A DNA stretch of 64,000 nt from Planomonospora parontospora. GTDB taxonomy: Bacteria > Actinomycetota > Actinomycetes > Streptosporangiales > Streptosporangiaceae. The translations under genes were made by a program, and so were the position numbers. Of the stretch, positions 16,515 through 24,430 are shown one piece after another. The notes below the pieces were generated by a model that saw only the letters and a list, made by a program, of their open reading frames with translations, was not told where the DNA came from and searched no databases. Within the stretch, counting starts at the first letter, position 1. Each line of letters opens with the position of its first letter. The DNA lies in NCBI GenBank assembly GCA_014647935.1, contig BMQD01000018.1, positions 62,001-126,000 on the forward strand, written 5' to 3'.

Positions 16515-16757
16515 TTACGGCTCTACGGGCTCGTTCGGACGATCATCCCGGAGCCGGGCGCCCCCGCTGGAGGTTGGGACTTTCCGCTGTTGATAGATGG
16601 TCAGGGCCGCGGCGGCGATGACGAAGCCGATGCCGACGATGGCCAAAGCCGCTAGCTGACCCGAGGCGAACGCAATGAAGCCCGATGTGCCCAAGGTGAG
16701 AAGTCCCAGGCTCAAGAGCGCCAGGAAGCCGTAGGACATGTTCTCTGGATCACTCAT
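16515..16757 (-). CDS. Small two-helix membrane protein
   Basis: This 80-residue protein from the ATG at 16757 has two clear hydrophobic segments (about 9-31 and 34-56), then a basic polar tail ending in a run of charged residues. No family is recognised. Such small proteins often persist beside integrase genes in actinobacterial integrative elements. It sits between the two integrase fragments. Confidence 0.5.
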   Translation of the reverse strand: MSDPENMSYGFLALLSLGLLTLGTSGFIAFASGQLAALAIVGIGFVIAAAALTIYQQRKVPTSSGGARLRDDRPNEPVEP

Positions 16758-16964
16758 GCGGGTGATCGTATGGGGTGCCGCGTTGATGGCGACAGACCGC
16801 GATGAGGAATCGCATGGGCGGCCTGTCCGGTTGGCGCGGGGTTGGGCGGTGGCGCGGCCTCGGTGCGGCGGGTTGCAAGGGAGCGGTGGGCGCTGGGTGC
16901 GGCGCGCGGCCCTGTGTCCCGCGCCGTCCGGGAACGGCGCCCACGCCGCACGCCAGGACGGCTG

Positions 16965-17105
16965 GCGGGCGCCGGAGTCCACGCTCCGGAGGTCGCCGAG
17001 CGAGCCGGCCACGGGGTGGACGTGCTCCTTCGGGTCTACGCCAAGTGCATCGACGGGCAGCACGAGACGGCCAACAAGCGGATCATGGAAGCGCTCACGA
17101 CGTGA
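16965..17105 (+). pseudogene. C-terminal end of a pSAM2-type tyrosine integrase
   Basis: The last 46 codons read AGVHAPEVAERAGHGVDVLL followed by RVYAKCIDGQ and end in a stop at 17105. This is the catalytic-Tyr end (VYAKCIDG) of the integrase class used by actinomycete integrative elements inserting at tRNA genes. The upstream catalytic domain is absent or out of frame. It lies about 360 bp from the 3' end of tRNA-Lys, the usual position of such an integrase relative to its attachment site. Confidence 0.7.
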
Positions 17106-17127
17106 CAGCCGTGACGGCGGAACGCGG

Positions 17128-17160
17128 TGAAGGACCTCGGGCAAGCCTCGGGGTCCTTCA
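17128..17160 (+). terminator. Stem-loop after the integrase remnant
   Basis: TGAAGGACC (17128-17136) pairs with GGTCCTTCA (17152-17160). No T-tract follows. It is positioned as a terminator 23 bp after the integrase stop. Confidence 0.5.
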
Positions 17161-17462
17161 CCATGTGCGGGGGCTGATCCTGAGGTCGGGTGTGGATCTC
17201 CTACGTGATCTCGTAGGTCAGCACCGACTTGGGGGGCTTGGGCAGTGCTTCGGGAGCGCGGATCCTGCTTCGGAGACGCGCGGAACCGTTCCGGCGGCTC
17301 CCGGAATCCGGGTGCTGACCTGGACGGACGGGCGCGGTTCCATTCCGCGTATGTTCCGCGACCAGTGGCAGGCAGCTGCATCCGGCTGCACTCGACTGCA
17401 TGTGCCGGGGGAAGTGACCAGGAACGAAGGCCCAGGTCAGAGCCTAAGTTCCTGCTCACGAC
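17161..17462. other. Intergenic stretch between integrase remnant and tRNA-Lys
   Basis: No intact gene is seen. A short minus-strand frame ending LPKPPKSVLTYEIT at 17201 may be the tail of a lost gene. I could not find a second copy of the tRNA 3' end that would mark an attachment site. Confidence 0.4.
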
Positions 17463-17538
17463 TGGTAGGGCGCCTGGGACTCGAACCCAGAACCTACGGA
17501 TTAAAAGTCCGCAGCTCTAACCATTGAGCTAACGCCCC
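17463..17538 (-). tRNA. tRNA-Lys (anticodon TTT)
   Basis: The minus strand folds as a complete cloverleaf of 76 nt including an encoded CCA. The acceptor is GGGGCGT with GCGCCCT (first pair G-U), the D-arm is GCTC/GAGC, the anticodon arm GCGGA-CTTTTAA-TCCGT reads TTT, and the T-arm CTGGG/CCCAG encloses TTCGAGT. Integrase debris lies on its 3' side, so it has served as an integration target. Confidence 0.97.
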
Positions 17539-17676
17539 GCTGGAGACAGGGTACAGAGGATAGTGACCGTTGGTGTTCGTCGCCAGGCCTGCGGCAGGTC
17601 GCCTGCTCGCCGGAGAAGCCGGTCGTCCGCGAGGCCGTTCTTCCCGAGGAGTGGGCGAGCACGGCTGGTCTGTTCC

Positions 17677-17682
17677 TACAGT
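17677..17682 (+). promoter_or_regulatory. Leaderless -10 element of the exonuclease gene
   Basis: TACAGT, then 7 nt, then GTG at 17690. Confidence 0.5.
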
Positions 17683-17689
17683 GGCATCT

Positions 17690-18313
17690 GTGACGAGATC
17701 AGGACCGGAGCTGGACCGCTCCCTCCGCCTGCCCGCGCGGGGCGGCTATGTCGTGGTGGACGTGGAGACCACGGGCTTCTCCCCGGCCAAGGGCGACCGG
17801 ATCTGCGAGATCGCGCTGATCTCCCTGGACGAGGACGGCGCCACCACCGACGAGTGGCACTCACTGGTCAACCCCCTCCGGAACACCGGCGCCTCGCACA
17901 TCCACCGCATCACCGACGCGATGGTCGCCGACGCCCCGGTGATCGACGAGGTGCTGGACGAGGTCTGGCAGCGGATCGCCGGACGGGTCCTGGTCGCCCA
18001 CAACGCCTCCTTCGACCTCCGCTTCCTCAAGGTGCTCCCCGGCAGCCACTGGGTGACGGAGACCCTGTGCACGCAGCGGCTCGCCCCCGGTTTCCTCCCG
18101 GACGGGAAGTGGACGCTCGCCGCCTGCTGCGAGCGCGCGGGCATCCCGCTCCGGAACGCCCACTCCGCGCTGGCGGACGCCCGGGCGACCGCCGGGCTGT
18201 TCCGCCACTTCCTGAGCCGGGGCGCGTCCTGGGAGGAGCACCTGAGCCGGGCGGCGCAGGCCCCCGAGTGGAGGCCGTGCGGCCTGCCCCAGCGGGCCCC
18301 GCGCCGGCGGTAG
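17690..18313 (+). CDS. DnaQ-like 3'-5' exonuclease
   Basis: The product is about 207 residues. The exonuclease motifs are in order: ExoI VDVETTGFSP (Asp and Glu), ExoII VAHNASFDLRF (Asp), and ExoIII HSALADARAT with its His and Asp. This makes the DEDDh class, as in the epsilon subunit of DNA polymerase III. The length suits a free-standing proofreading or repair exonuclease. I choose the GTG at 17690 because TACAGT lies 7 nt upstream; longer frames have no ribosome site. The gene is divergent from tRNA-Lys. Confidence 0.85.
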   Translation: MTRSGPELDRSLRLPARGGYVVVDVETTGFSPAKGDRICEIALISLDEDGATTDEWHSLVNPLRNTGASHIHRITDAMVADAPVIDEVLDEVWQRIAGRVLVAHNASFDLRFLKVLPGSHWVTETLCTQRLAPGFLPDGKWTLAACCERAGIPLRNAHSALADARATAGLFRHFLSRGASWEEHLSRAAQAPEWRPCGLPQRAPRRR

Positions 18314-18338
18314 GCCGGAGGGGCCGCGCCGACGGTGG

Positions 18339-18362
18339 GTCGAAGTCGAAGTCGAAGTCGAA
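18339..18362. repeat. GTCGAA hexamer repeated four times
   Basis: Four perfect tandem GTCGAA units lie between two convergent stop codons. This is a short microsatellite with no coding consequence. Confidence 0.8.
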
Positions 18363-18410
18363 GGGGACGGGAGGGCGAGGGGCCGGGCCGGAAGGCCCGG
18401 AGGGCACCGG

Positions 18411-19568
18411 TCAGCGGAAGGCGTCGATGCCGGTGAGCGCCTTGCCCAGCGTCAGCAGGTGGACCTCCTGCGTCCCCTCGTAGGTCAGCACCGACTCCAG
18501 GTTGTTCATGTGCCGGATCACCGGATACTCCAGGGTGATCCCGTTGCCGCCGAGGATCGAGCGGGCCTGGCGGGCGATGTCCAGGGCGGCGCGGACGTTG
18601 GACAGCTTGCCGAAGCTGACCTGCTGAGGGGTGATCTTCCCCTCGTCCTTCAGCCGGCCCAGGTGCAGGGCGGTCAGCTGCGACTGGCCGAGCCCGACGT
18701 ACATCCAGGCGAGCTTCTCCTGGGTCAGCTGGAAGCCGCCGATGGGCCGGTCGAACTGGACGCGGCTCCCGGCGTAGTCGACGGCGGACTCCAGGCAGGC
18801 GCGGGCCGCGCCGACGACGCCCCACAGGATGCCGAACCGGGCCTCCGACAGGCAGGACAGCGGGCCCTTCAGCCCCTGCACCTCCGGCAGTACGGCGGAG
18901 GCCGGCAGGCGGACGTCGTCGAGGTACAGGGACGAGGTCACCGAGGCGCGCAGGGACATCTTCTTGTGGATCTCGGGGGCGGAGAAGCCGGGCGTGCCGG
19001 TGGGCACCACGAAACCGCGGATGCCGTCCTCGGTCTGGGCCCAGACCACGGCGACGTCGGCCACGGAGCCGTTGGTGATCCACATCTTGGCGCCGTTGAG
19101 GATCCAGTCGCCGGAGGGGTCCTGCTTGGCGTGGGTGCGCATGCCCGCCGGGTCGGAGCCGTGGTCGGGCTCGGTCAGGCCGAAGCAGCCGATCGCCTCT
19201 CCGGCGGCCATCCGGGGCAGCCACTCCTCCTTCTGCTCCGCCGAGCCGTACTTCCAGATCGGGAACATGGCCAGGGACCCCTGGACCGACACGAACGAGC
19301 GCAGGCCGGAGTCGCCGGCCTCCAGCTCGCGGCAGGCCACCCCGTAGGAGACCGCGTCGAGTCCCGCGCAGCCGTACCCGTCCAGGTGCATGCCGAGCAG
19401 ACCGAGCCCGCCGAGTACGGGGGCCAGCTCGCGGGCCGGGAAGACGGCCTCCTCGAACCAGTCGCCGACGTGGGGGAGGATCCGGTCGCCGACGAACCCC
19501 TTCACGGTGTCGCGGATGAGGCGCTGCTCCTCGGAGAGCGTGTCGTCGGTGCGCAGGAGATCGTCCAT
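18411..19568 (-). CDS. gcdH: Glutaryl-CoA dehydrogenase-type acyl-CoA dehydrogenase
   Basis: The product is 385 residues, normal for the family, which oxidises and decarboxylates glutaryl-CoA to crotonyl-CoA using FAD and electron-transferring flavoprotein. The signatures are IGCFGLTEPDHGSDPAGM, KMWITNG, KKMSLRASVTSS, ARFGILWGVVGAA and the catalytic Glu region LESVLTYEGTQEVH (about residue 365). IRGF and the long GLKGPLSCL stretch favour glutaryl-CoA over ordinary medium-chain enzymes. Start ATG 19568 has GAGAGG upstream. It is a single-gene unit. Confidence 0.85.
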   Translation of the reverse strand: MDDLLRTDDTLSEEQRLIRDTVKGFVGDRILPHVGDWFEEAVFPARELAPVLGGLGLLGMHLDGYGCAGLDAVSYGVACRELEAGDSGLRSFVSVQGSLAMFPIWKYGSAEQKEEWLPRMAAGEAIGCFGLTEPDHGSDPAGMRTHAKQDPSGDWILNGAKMWITNGSVADVAVVWAQTEDGIRGFVVPTGTPGFSAPEIHKKMSLRASVTSSLYLDDVRLPASAVLPEVQGLKGPLSCLSEARFGILWGVVGAARACLESAVDYAGSRVQFDRPIGGFQLTQEKLAWMYVGLGQSQLTALHLGRLKDEGKITPQQVSFGKLSNVRAALDIARQARSILGGNGITLEYPVIRHMNNLESVLTYEGTQEVHLLTLGKALTGIDAFR

Positions 19569-19678
19569 GGGAGGTCCTCTCGTCCGTGATGACCCTGCCA
19601 GGGTATTGCGGGGAGTTCAGGGTCCGGCCAGGGGGAATCCCGATGTGACCGGGAAGGTTCAGCGGGCAGTCTGAAGAC

Positions 19679-20167
19679 ATGAACGAAAACGACTTCTCGG
19701 GCATCAAGCAGCTCCGCCGGACCAGGGACGGACGCATCGTCGCGGGAGTGGCCTCGGGCCTCGGCCGCTACGTCGGGATCGACCCGAACATCATCCGCGG
19801 AGTCCTCGCCGTCTCCTGCCTCTTCGGGGGCCTCGGCCTGGGCGTCTACGCGATCGGCTGGCTCCTCCTGCCCGACGAGGGCAAGGACACCTCGATCCTG
19901 CAGGACCTGGTGAACAACAACAAGGACAACCCGGTCTGGCAGGACGCCAGGGCCAAGGCCGAGCAGGGCTGGGCCAAGGCCGAGCAGAGCTGGAACGACA
20001 GGACCGGCCGGCACGAGCCGACCTACCCGGCCCCGCCGCAGGACTCCCAGGCCTCGCCGTACGCGGGCCAGCACCCGGCGCCGTACCCGACGCACCAGGA
20101 CCCGGCGCAGCCGTACCCCGCCCCGGTGCCGCCGCGGAGCGACGACGAGACCAAGCCGCAGGCGTGA
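19679..20167 (+). CDS. PspC-domain membrane protein
   Basis: This 162-residue protein has an N-terminal PspC domain (about 10-70): LRRTRDGRIVAGVASGLGRY, GIDPNIIRGVLAV, one membrane segment, and LLPDEG. It is followed by a lysine/alanine-rich amphipathic stretch (ARAKAEQGWAKAEQSW, an 8-residue repeat) and a Pro/Tyr-rich tail (QHPAPYPTHQDPAQPYPAP). PspC proteins respond to envelope stress at the membrane. The stop is one base from the convergent MFS stop. Confidence 0.85.
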   Translation: MNENDFSGIKQLRRTRDGRIVAGVASGLGRYVGIDPNIIRGVLAVSCLFGGLGLGVYAIGWLLLPDEGKDTSILQDLVNNNKDNPVWQDARAKAEQGWAKAEQSWNDRTGRHEPTYPAPPQDSQASPYAGQHPAPYPTHQDPAQPYPAPVPPRSDDETKPQA

Positions 20168-20168
20168 G

Positions 20169-21464
20169 TCAGGCGGGCGCCTCGGCGCGCACCCTCTCGA
20201 TGATCTCCTTGCGGGAGTCGGTCCAGAGCATGGCCAGCGTGGCGGCGACGAGCAGTCCCGCCGCGCCGGCCAGTGCCACGACGGGCTCGGGCCCGAACTC
20301 GTCGGCGGCGGCGCCCCCGATGAGGATGCCGAGGCCCTGAGCGGCCAGCAGGCCCGACTGGACGAGTCCGAAGGCCTGGCCCCGCCGCTCGGCGGGCACG
20401 CACCGCACGAAGGCGGCGTTGGCGGCCAGCTGGTAGGCGCCGCCGACGCCGGAGACGAACCAGAGCACCAGCACCACGGCGAGCGGCGGACGCAGCGCGC
20501 AGAGGATCAGGGGCGCGCAGGTCAGCATCGCCATCCAGCCCATGGAGCGCAGCCGCCCGGAGGGGCTGACGTACCGGCTGAACAGGAACGCGCCGACGAC
20601 CGTCCCGGTCGGGATGGAACCCATCAGCAGCCCGGTGACGAACGAGACCCGCTGCGGGTCGTCGGTGAGGACGGCGGCGTAGGGGGTCGCGATGCCCTCG
20701 GGGAGCACGTAGAACCCGCACAGCCAGGCGAAGAGCACCAGGGTCCGCAACCGGGGGTCGCCGAAGACCAGCCGGGCCCCGGCGCGCGTCATCTTCCACA
20801 TCGAGGGCCGGCCGGAGCCGCTGCGAGCGGGGGCGGGGCGTCGCCGTACCCCCGAGACGAGGATGAGCGCGGAGGCCATGAACGTCGCCGCGTCCAGGGC
20901 CAGCGCGCGGTACGGCCCCATCCCCATGATCAGGGCGCCGCCGATGGCGAAGCCGAGCATCTGGGCGGCCTGGTTGGTCATGTTCTGCAGGGCCGAGCCC
21001 GCGACGTAACGGTCGCCTTCGAGAAGCTCGGGCAGGAGCGCCGCCCGGGCGGCCGAGAACGGCGCGCTGAGCAGCACCACGCAGAAGACCAGCACGCACA
21101 GGGCCGTGAACGAGGTGCCGGGGATCGCCATGAGCGCGACCAGGAGGGCCCGGAGCACGTCGCAGACGATCATGATGCGCCGCCGGGCGTAGTGGTCGGC
21201 GAGGCCCGACAGCAGCGGCCCGCCGACGATCGGCGGCAGGTAGGTGAGCGCGTAGACCGACGCGGTGGCCAGGGGCGACTCGGTCCGCTCGAAGACGAGC
21301 ACGGACAGCGCCACCCGGGAGAGCTGGTCGCCGAGGAGGGAGAGCGCCTGCCCGGCCCAGAGCGCGCGGAACTCGCCGATGGCGAGGACCTCGCCGTAGG
21401 TGGCTTGACGTTCGGCTGGGCGACGGTGCCGACCGCCTGGCCGCCCGGGCTTGATGGCCGCCAT
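20169..21464 (-). CDS. MFS transporter
   Basis: This protein of about 431 residues has roughly twelve hydrophobic segments. It has the MFS loop 2-3 signature (GLADHYARRR) and an ALWAGQALSLLGDQLSR start typical of the MFS_3-type exporters of actinobacteria. I choose ATG 21464, where GGAG stands 5 nt upstream; a longer frame exists but has no ribosome site. The substrate is unknown, and efflux is likely. Its 3' end faces the PspC gene. Upstream DNA contains the 31-bp repeats of the zincin gene. Confidence 0.8.
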   Translation of the reverse strand: MAAIKPGRPGGRHRRPAERQATYGEVLAIGEFRALWAGQALSLLGDQLSRVALSVLVFERTESPLATASVYALTYLPPIVGGPLLSGLADHYARRRIMIVCDVLRALLVALMAIPGTSFTALCVLVFCVVLLSAPFSAARAALLPELLEGDRYVAGSALQNMTNQAAQMLGFAIGGALIMGMGPYRALALDAATFMASALILVSGVRRRPAPARSGSGRPSMWKMTRAGARLVFGDPRLRTLVLFAWLCGFYVLPEGIATPYAAVLTDDPQRVSFVTGLLMGSIPTGTVVGAFLFSRYVSPSGRLRSMGWMAMLTCAPLILCALRPPLAVVLVLWFVSGVGGAYQLAANAAFVRCVPAERRGQAFGLVQSGLLAAQGLGILIGGAAADEFGPEPVVALAGAAGLLVAATLAMLWTDSRKEIIERVRAEAPA

Positions 21465-21649
21465 GGGACTCCGGTGAGCTTGCAGGCGCATCTGACTGTT
21501 GGTGTTTGCTACGTGACCTACAGTGCCGGTTAGGAGTCGGCTTCGCAACCCAAAGCGACCAAGCGCATCCGGGGTGTGTCGGAAACTGTGAAATGTCGTC
21601 CATCGGCCGTCTGCCGGGACGACGGCGGTACGGCACCGCCGTATCACCC

Positions 21650-21773
21650 GGTTCCCGGCGTCACCCGCCGGGTTCGCGCAGGTTCCAGGCGTCATCGGCC
21701 GGCCTCGTACGGGTTCCCGGCGTCATCGGCTGGGTTCGTACGGGTTCCGGACGTCACCAGCCGAGTTCGTGCA
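21650..21773. repeat. 31-bp tandem repeat, four copies, overlapping a gene end
   Basis: Units at 21650-21680, 21681-21711, 21712-21742 and 21743-21773 each begin GGTTCC and contain GCGTCAT or a close variant and a GTTCGT-like end. The last unit contains the stop codon and final codons of the zincin gene. The array therefore looks like a 3'-end fragment of that gene multiplied downstream of it. Confidence 0.8.
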
Positions 21774-22095
21774 GCCTGTCGTCGTCGATGCCGAAATGGT
21801 GGGCGATCTCGTGGACGACGGTGATCTGGACCTCCTCCACCACGTCGTCCTCGGTCTCGCAGATCGCGCAGATGGGGTTCCGGTAGATCTCGATCCGGTC
21901 GGGCAGCACCCCGGCGTACCAGTCGCCGCGCTCGGTGAGGGGGATGCCCGTGTAGAGGCCCAGCAGATCCGGCTCCGGGGGGTCGTCCACGACCACCACC
22001 ACGACGTTGTCCATGACTTTCGTCAGCTCCGGGGGGATCGTGTCCAGTGCCTCGGCCACGAGCTCCTCGAACTTCTCCCGCGAGACCTCGATCAC
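21754..22095 (-). CDS. Minimal zincin metallopeptidase-like protein
   Basis: This 113-residue protein has the motif VHEIAHHFGID (His at about 95 and 99), the HExxHxxGxxD zinc site of the DUF1025/minimal-zincin family. The rest is a compact scaffold with LGLYTGIPLTERGDWY and DRIEIYRNPI. The GTG at 22095 is the only sensible start. The family is conserved in actinobacteria, and its substrate is not known to me. The C-terminal codons lie inside a repeat unit. Confidence 0.85.
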   Translation of the reverse strand: MIEVSREKFEELVAEALDTIPPELTKVMDNVVVVVVDDPPEPDLLGLYTGIPLTERGDWYAGVLPDRIEIYRNPICAICETEDDVVEEVQITVVHEIAHHFGIDDDRLHELGW

Positions 22096-22161
22096 ACCGT
22101 CATTCTGCCCTGTGTTTCCGGGTAACCGACTTGTCGGGACTTCGGGTAGACAGGGAGACGC

Positions 22162-23673
22162 ATGGATCTCACGCGCTGGGCCCAGGGCATCCGCCGCGCC
22201 GCCACCGGACGGACGGTGCGGTTGATCTCGCGCGCCGTGGCGGGCTCGGTGGTCGCCGTCGTCGGCGTCTGGCTGGGCATGGCCCTGGGCGGCCCCGTGC
22301 TGGCCACCGTGGGGCCGGTGGACGTCGGGATGTCCGCGGAGCTGTCCCTGCGGGGGGAGACCGTCGTCGACGCCCACCCGCTGGGCAGCCTGCTGTTCGA
22401 CACCCACGACGCCCCGGTACGGCTGCGCGTCACCCTGGAGAACATCGACTCCAACCAGGCGCGCGCCATGCTGGAGGACCCCCGCCTCTCCGACCGGCTC
22501 CCCGCGCTGCTGGAGAAGGAGTTGCGGGAGGGGGTGAGCGCCCTGGCGCTGCGCTCCATCGCCTGCGGTCTGGCCGGTGCGCTGATCTTCTCCCTCATCG
22601 TCTTCCGCGGCCTCAGGGCGGCGCTGGCGGGTCTGCTGGCCGGTGTCGTGATGATCGCCGGCATCGGCACGACCGCCCTGCTGACGTTCCGGCCGGGATC
22701 CGTGGTCGAGCCGGAGTACACCGGCCTGCTCGCCGGCGCGCCGTCTCTGGTCGGCGACGCCGAGTCCATCGTGACCAGGTTCGAGTCCTATCGCGGGCAG
22801 CTCGTCAAGCTGGTGGACAACGTCTCCCAGCTCTACGACGCGGTCTCCTCCCTGCCGGTCTACGACGCCGACCCCACCTCGATCCGGATCCTGCACGTCT
22901 CCGACATCCACCTCAACCCCATCGCGTGGAACCTCGTCCGCTCGGTCACCGCCCAGTTCAAGATCGACGCGGTGGTCGACACCGGTGACCTGACCGACCA
23001 CGGCAGCGGCCCCGAGGACAACTTCGTCAAGGAGATCGGCCGGCTCGGCGTGCCGTACGTCTTCGTCCGCGGGAACCACGACTCCAAGGCCACCCAGCGG
23101 GCGGTGGCGAAGCAGAAGGGCGCGATCGTCCTCGACGACTCGGTCAAGGAGGTGGCGGGCCTGCGCGTCTACGGTCTGGGCGACCCCCGGTTCACCCCCG
23201 ACAAGTCCGTGCCGGTCGACTCCGACCTGGAGTCCCTCACCGCCCTGGGCCGCGCCCACGCCGCACGGCTGACGCAGGCGTTCGAGCCGGTGGACCTGGT
23301 GGCGGTGCACGACCCGACGATCGCCAAGGGGTTCTCCGGCTCGGCGCCCATGGTCCTGACGGGCCACTCCCACGCCCGCTCCACCGAGCTGCTGTCCTCG
23401 GGCACCCGGGTGCTGGTCCAGGGCTCCACCGGCGGTGCCGGGCTGCGCGCCCTGGAGCACGACGAGCCTACCCCGGTCATGGCCTCGGTTCTGTACTTCG
23501 ACCGGGAGACGCACCGCCTGCGGGCCTGGGACGACATCACCCTCGGCGGGCTGGGTGAGCAGTCGGTGCAGATCCAGCGTCACGTCGAGAACGACCCGGG
23601 GCGTACAATTTCACCGGAGCCGACGATCGCCCCGTCCCCGACGGGTTCGACCGTCGGCACCGCGACACCGTGA
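22162..23673 (+). CDS. Membrane-anchored metallophosphoesterase
   Basis: This 503-residue protein has an N-terminal hydrophobic segment (about 20-50), a small extracellular domain, and two further membrane helices (about 130-175). A calcineurin-like phosphoesterase domain (about 240-480) then follows with all metal motifs: DIHLN, GDLTDHG, GNHDS and GHSHAR. A Ser/Thr/Pro-rich tail ends it. The catalytic domain likely faces outside or is membrane-tethered. The substrate cannot be told. GGGAG precedes the ATG. It diverges from the zincin gene with 66 bp between starts. Confidence 0.85.
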   Translation: MDLTRWAQGIRRAATGRTVRLISRAVAGSVVAVVGVWLGMALGGPVLATVGPVDVGMSAELSLRGETVVDAHPLGSLLFDTHDAPVRLRVTLENIDSNQARAMLEDPRLSDRLPALLEKELREGVSALALRSIACGLAGALIFSLIVFRGLRAALAGLLAGVVMIAGIGTTALLTFRPGSVVEPEYTGLLAGAPSLVGDAESIVTRFESYRGQLVKLVDNVSQLYDAVSSLPVYDADPTSIRILHVSDIHLNPIAWNLVRSVTAQFKIDAVVDTGDLTDHGSGPEDNFVKEIGRLGVPYVFVRGNHDSKATQRAVAKQKGAIVLDDSVKEVAGLRVYGLGDPRFTPDKSVPVDSDLESLTALGRAHAARLTQAFEPVDLVAVHDPTIAKGFSGSAPMVLTGHSHARSTELLSSGTRVLVQGSTGGAGLRALEHDEPTPVMASVLYFDRETHRLRAWDDITLGGLGEQSVQIQRHVENDPGRTISPEPTIAPSPTGSTVGTATP

Positions 23674-23777
23674 TGACGCCGTGATCCGGGAAGCCGCTTT
23701 GGCATCAGGGGCAAACGTCCCCTATGCTTCAGAGGTCTCCAGCGGAAGACGGCGACGGAACGGGATGAGAATCCTGA

Positions 23778-23850
23778 GCCCCCATCGTCTAGTGGCCTAG
23801 GACACCGCCCTTTCAAGGCGGCGACACGGGTTCGAATCCCGTTGGGGGCA
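23778..23850 (+). tRNA. tRNA-Glu (anticodon TTC)
   Basis: This is a 73-nt cloverleaf. The acceptor GCCCCCA pairs with TGGGGGC, the anticodon loop CTTTCAA lies between CCGCC and GGCGG, and the T-loop is TTCGAAT. CCA is not encoded. It is first of a three-tRNA cluster. Confidence 0.97.
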
Positions 23851-23957
23851 CGGTCGAGCGAAAGCTCACCAGGGAAACGGCAGGTCGAAGACCTCCGAAG
23901 AGCTGGTAAGCTAAGCGAGGCGGAAAGAACGGAAACGAAAGTCTCCGGTCAAAGCAA

Positions 23958-24032
23958 GGTCCTGTAGAGCAGTTTGGAGTGCTCGCCACCCTGTCAAGGT
24001 GGAGGTCGCGGGTTCAAGTCCCGTCAGGACCG
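23958..24032 (+). tRNA. tRNA-Asp (anticodon GTC)
   Basis: This is a 75-nt cloverleaf. The acceptor GGTCCTG pairs with CAGGACC with discriminator G, and the anticodon arm is CCACC-CTGTCAA-GGTGG. CCA is not encoded. Confidence 0.97.
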
Positions 24033-24060
24033 CTCTGGTAGGTGTTCGATCCACCACCGA

Positions 24061-24134
24061 GGTCAGGTAGCTCAGTCGGTACGAGCGTCCGCCTGAAAAG
24101 CGGAAGGTCGGCGGTTCGACCCCGCCCCTGACCA
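24061..24134 (+). tRNA. tRNA-Phe (anticodon GAA)
   Basis: This is a 74-nt cloverleaf. The acceptor GGTCAGG pairs with CCTGACC, and the anticodon arm is TCCGC-CTGAAAA-GCGGA. It lies 28 bp after tRNA-Asp and is followed by a strong terminator, so the three tRNAs are probably co-transcribed. Confidence 0.97.
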
Positions 24135-24153
24135 CATCAGCTGAGCAGCACGG

Positions 24154-24185
24154 AAGCCCCGAACGATCATCGTTCGGGGCTTTTT
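24154..24185 (+). terminator. Rho-independent terminator of the tRNA cluster
   Basis: AAGCCCCGAACG pairs perfectly with CGTTCGGGGCTT around a 5-nt loop and runs into TTTTT. It is the clearest intrinsic terminator in the window. Confidence 0.9.
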
Positions 24186-24430
24186 CGTGTCGATGGTGAT
24201 GGCACCGGTGGCGACGTCTCCGCCCGCCTCCGTCCGTGCGGGGATAGCCGGGTCTGTCGCGCAACGAACGCGGTGGCGCATTCACCGCCGGTGAGCGCGG
24301 CGGCGCATCCACGGAACGGCGGACACCGCCCGGTGCGGAATGCGGGATGGGCTCCGGCGACCGCCGGTGACCGGACCGCCGCGACCGCGGCTCGGGGGCC
24401 GCCCGTACGGAGGACGGCCCCCGGCCGCCG

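Noticed and set aside
18339-18362. GTCGAA x4 as a regulatory repeat
   Set aside because: It lies between convergent stop codons, away from any promoter. Most likely a neutral microsatellite.
17210-18496. A 20-bp identical stretch at 17210-17229 and 18477-18496
   Set aside because: In both places it encodes the peptide SVLTYE with the genome's preferred codons on the minus strand. One copy is deep inside the conserved glutaryl-CoA dehydrogenase active-site region. Coincidence is the better explanation than an attachment site.
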